Shown here: positions 63,286-64,000 of the stretch, piece after piece
Layout of the letters: the number at the start of each line of letters is the position of its first letter
Position numbering within the stretch: position 1 is the stretch's first letter
Assembly (NCBI RefSeq): GCF_900217235.1
Contig: NZ_LT907975.1
Location: 248,001-312,000, forward strand
DNA length: 64,000 nt
Direction of reading: 5' to 3'
Source: Pseudodesulfovibrio profundus
GTDB lineage: Bacteria; Desulfobacterota; Desulfovibrionia; Desulfovibrionales; Desulfovibrionaceae
Made by a program: the position numbers and the translations under genes
Notes under the pieces: model-generated
What the model was told of the DNA's origin: nothing
Seen by the model: the letters and a program-made list of their open reading frames with translations, nothing else
Database searches by the model: none

Positions 63286-64000
63286 GGGTAACCCAAAAAA
63301 AAAGGTTCATCCGGCTAAAGCGTACTTCGCTTCGTGAATTCCCATGATCCTGAGCTTGAAGAACTCGGTATCCCGATATCCGTAGGCTTGTCGTTTCAGC
63401 GTCTTGATCTTGTTGTTGGTTCCCTCGATTGGGCCTGATGAGATGGGATGGTCGTAATAGGCAAGAATGCCGAAACGATACGAGGCAAGCGTCCTCGCCA
63501 TGATCTGCAAAGGGCGTATCTCCGAGGCTTCGGCTCTGGCGATCCAGTCGTTGATGACTTTCTCTGCCGTCGCCTTGTTCGGCTGGGACCAGAGTTGCCG
63601 CAAATCCTCTTTCAGATAGTAGGCTGTCGCCAGAGGTTTGTTCAGCCGCAACGCTTCATCCAAGCGCTCCTTTTCATCACGGCTTTCATCCAGATTTTCG
63701 GGGTTTTTCAGAAGAATCCATCGAGTTCCTTTGACCGCTTTCCTTTCAAGTGGCGAGGTGAGTTCCCGAAAGAGCTGGCGGCGGATCTGCGTGATTTTCT
63801 CGTTCATCAGCTTGACCACATGAAACCGGTCAAACACGATAGCCGCATTCGGCAAGTTCTCCATGACAGCGCTGATGTAGCCTGCGTTCATGTCCGTCGC
63901 CACAGCCGCAATCTTGGCTTTTGTCTTCTTGAGACGTTCCCAAAACGGGGTAAGCGTTTCTCGACTTCGTCCTTCACCAACAAAGACGACTGCGCCACTT
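63286..64000 (-). mobile_element. ISL3-family insertion sequence, one end in the window, rest beyond the right edge
   Basis: The transposase end lies near the ferredoxin stop. GGGTAACCC at 63286-63294 is a plausible terminal repeat start and ATTGCAAT (63278-63285) a plausible 8-bp target site, but the other end is not visible, so both boundaries are provisional. Confidence 0.55.
63307..64000 (-). CDS. ISL3-family transposase, N-terminus beyond the window edge
   Basis: The frame is open to base 64000 on the minus strand, so the gene starts outside. The visible 230 residues are the C-terminal DDE_Tnp_ISL3 domain: VVFVGEGRSRETLTPFWERL, AAVATDMNAGYISAV with one catalytic aspartate, AIVFDRFHVVKLMNEKI with the next, and PISSGPIEGTNNKIKTLKRQ with the glutamate, ending YGYRDTEFFKLRIMGIHEA. 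The frame is undamaged as far as seen. It is convergent with the ferredoxin gene. Confidence 0.93.
   Translation of the reverse strand, partial: SGAVVFVGEGRSRETLTPFWERLKKTKAKIAAVATDMNAGYISAVMENLPNAAIVFDRFHVVKLMNEKITQIRRQLFRELTSPLERKAVKGTRWILLKNPENLDESRDEKERLDEALRLNKPLATAYYLKEDLRQLWSQPNKATAEKVINDWIARAEASEIRPLQIMARTLASYRFGILAYYDHPISSGPIEGTNNKIKTLKRQAYGYRDTEFFKLRIMGIHEAKYALAG

Overview
The window looks like a chromosomal segment of a marine sulfate reducer of the Desulfovibrionaceae, probably the Pseudodesulfovibrio/Desulfovibrio group. This is inferred from gene content and protein flavour. Clues are a 59-residue six-cysteine ferredoxin closely resembling Desulfovibrio ferredoxin II, a fused AccA-AccD carboxyltransferase, a gamma-alpha fused 2-oxoacid:ferredoxin oxidoreductase, an aminotransferase-hom-apgM-like operon and moderate GC. 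No species is assigned. Most of the DNA is densely packed housekeeping sequence on both strands. I see no rRNA, tRNA, CRISPR array or prophage.

Layout. 1-4.1 kb: 3' part of a YihY/BrkB membrane protein, then tgt-nth (minus), cutA and a PfkB-family kinase. 4.2-6.8 kb: miaB, a DUF151 bifunctional nuclease and a PHP phosphoesterase as one operon. 6.8-11 kb: a complete Tol-Pal locus (tolQ, tolR, tolA/tonB-like, tolB, pal), then pgpA. 11.7-17.3 kb: an ArsP/UPF0718-type permease with a SAM methyltransferase, a VOC protein convergent with an AraC regulator, maf, and an orphan MotB-MotA pair. 17.3-20.5 kb: glucokinase, TVP38/DedA-like protein and a flavin disulfide reductase, overlapping. 20.5-27.5 kb: gpt with a BMP-type nucleoside ABC transporter (purine salvage), then a polar amino acid binding protein and permease without an ATPase. 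27.5-36 kb: dgt, an IS1595-family element, a YgdR-like lipoprotein, an amidohydrolase, a thioesterase, apgM-like, hom, an aminotransferase and ilvE. 36-41.4 kb: dnaX-ybaB-recR-recD2. 41.5-46.4 kb: ferritin, korA-korB and ettA. 46.4-50 kb: an IS5-family element and an EAL-CBS-GGDEF protein. 50.2-54 kb: accAD fusion and accC. 54-63.3 kb: an FAD oxidoreductase, a CHASE2 nucleotide cyclase divergent from a type I secretion operon (TolC, ABC, HlyD), a TauE/SafE permease and ferredoxin. An ISL3-family transposase runs off the right edge.

The mobile DNA gives the most concrete new observations. An IS5-family element sits exactly in the 5-nt loop of the ettA terminator, splitting a perfect 12-bp stem and duplicating the loop. 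An IS1595-family element duplicated 8 bp that include the stop codon of a small lipoprotein gene, so the gene is intact. An ISL3-family element abuts the ferredoxin stop. All three have landed at gene ends. Functional leads include an apgM-like enzyme in the hom operon (candidate homoserine kinase), a permease-methyltransferase pair (candidate metalloid or organometal handling), a type I secretion ATPase with degenerate signature and H-loop motifs, and a divergent two-gene acyl-CoA carboxylase without a visible biotin carrier.
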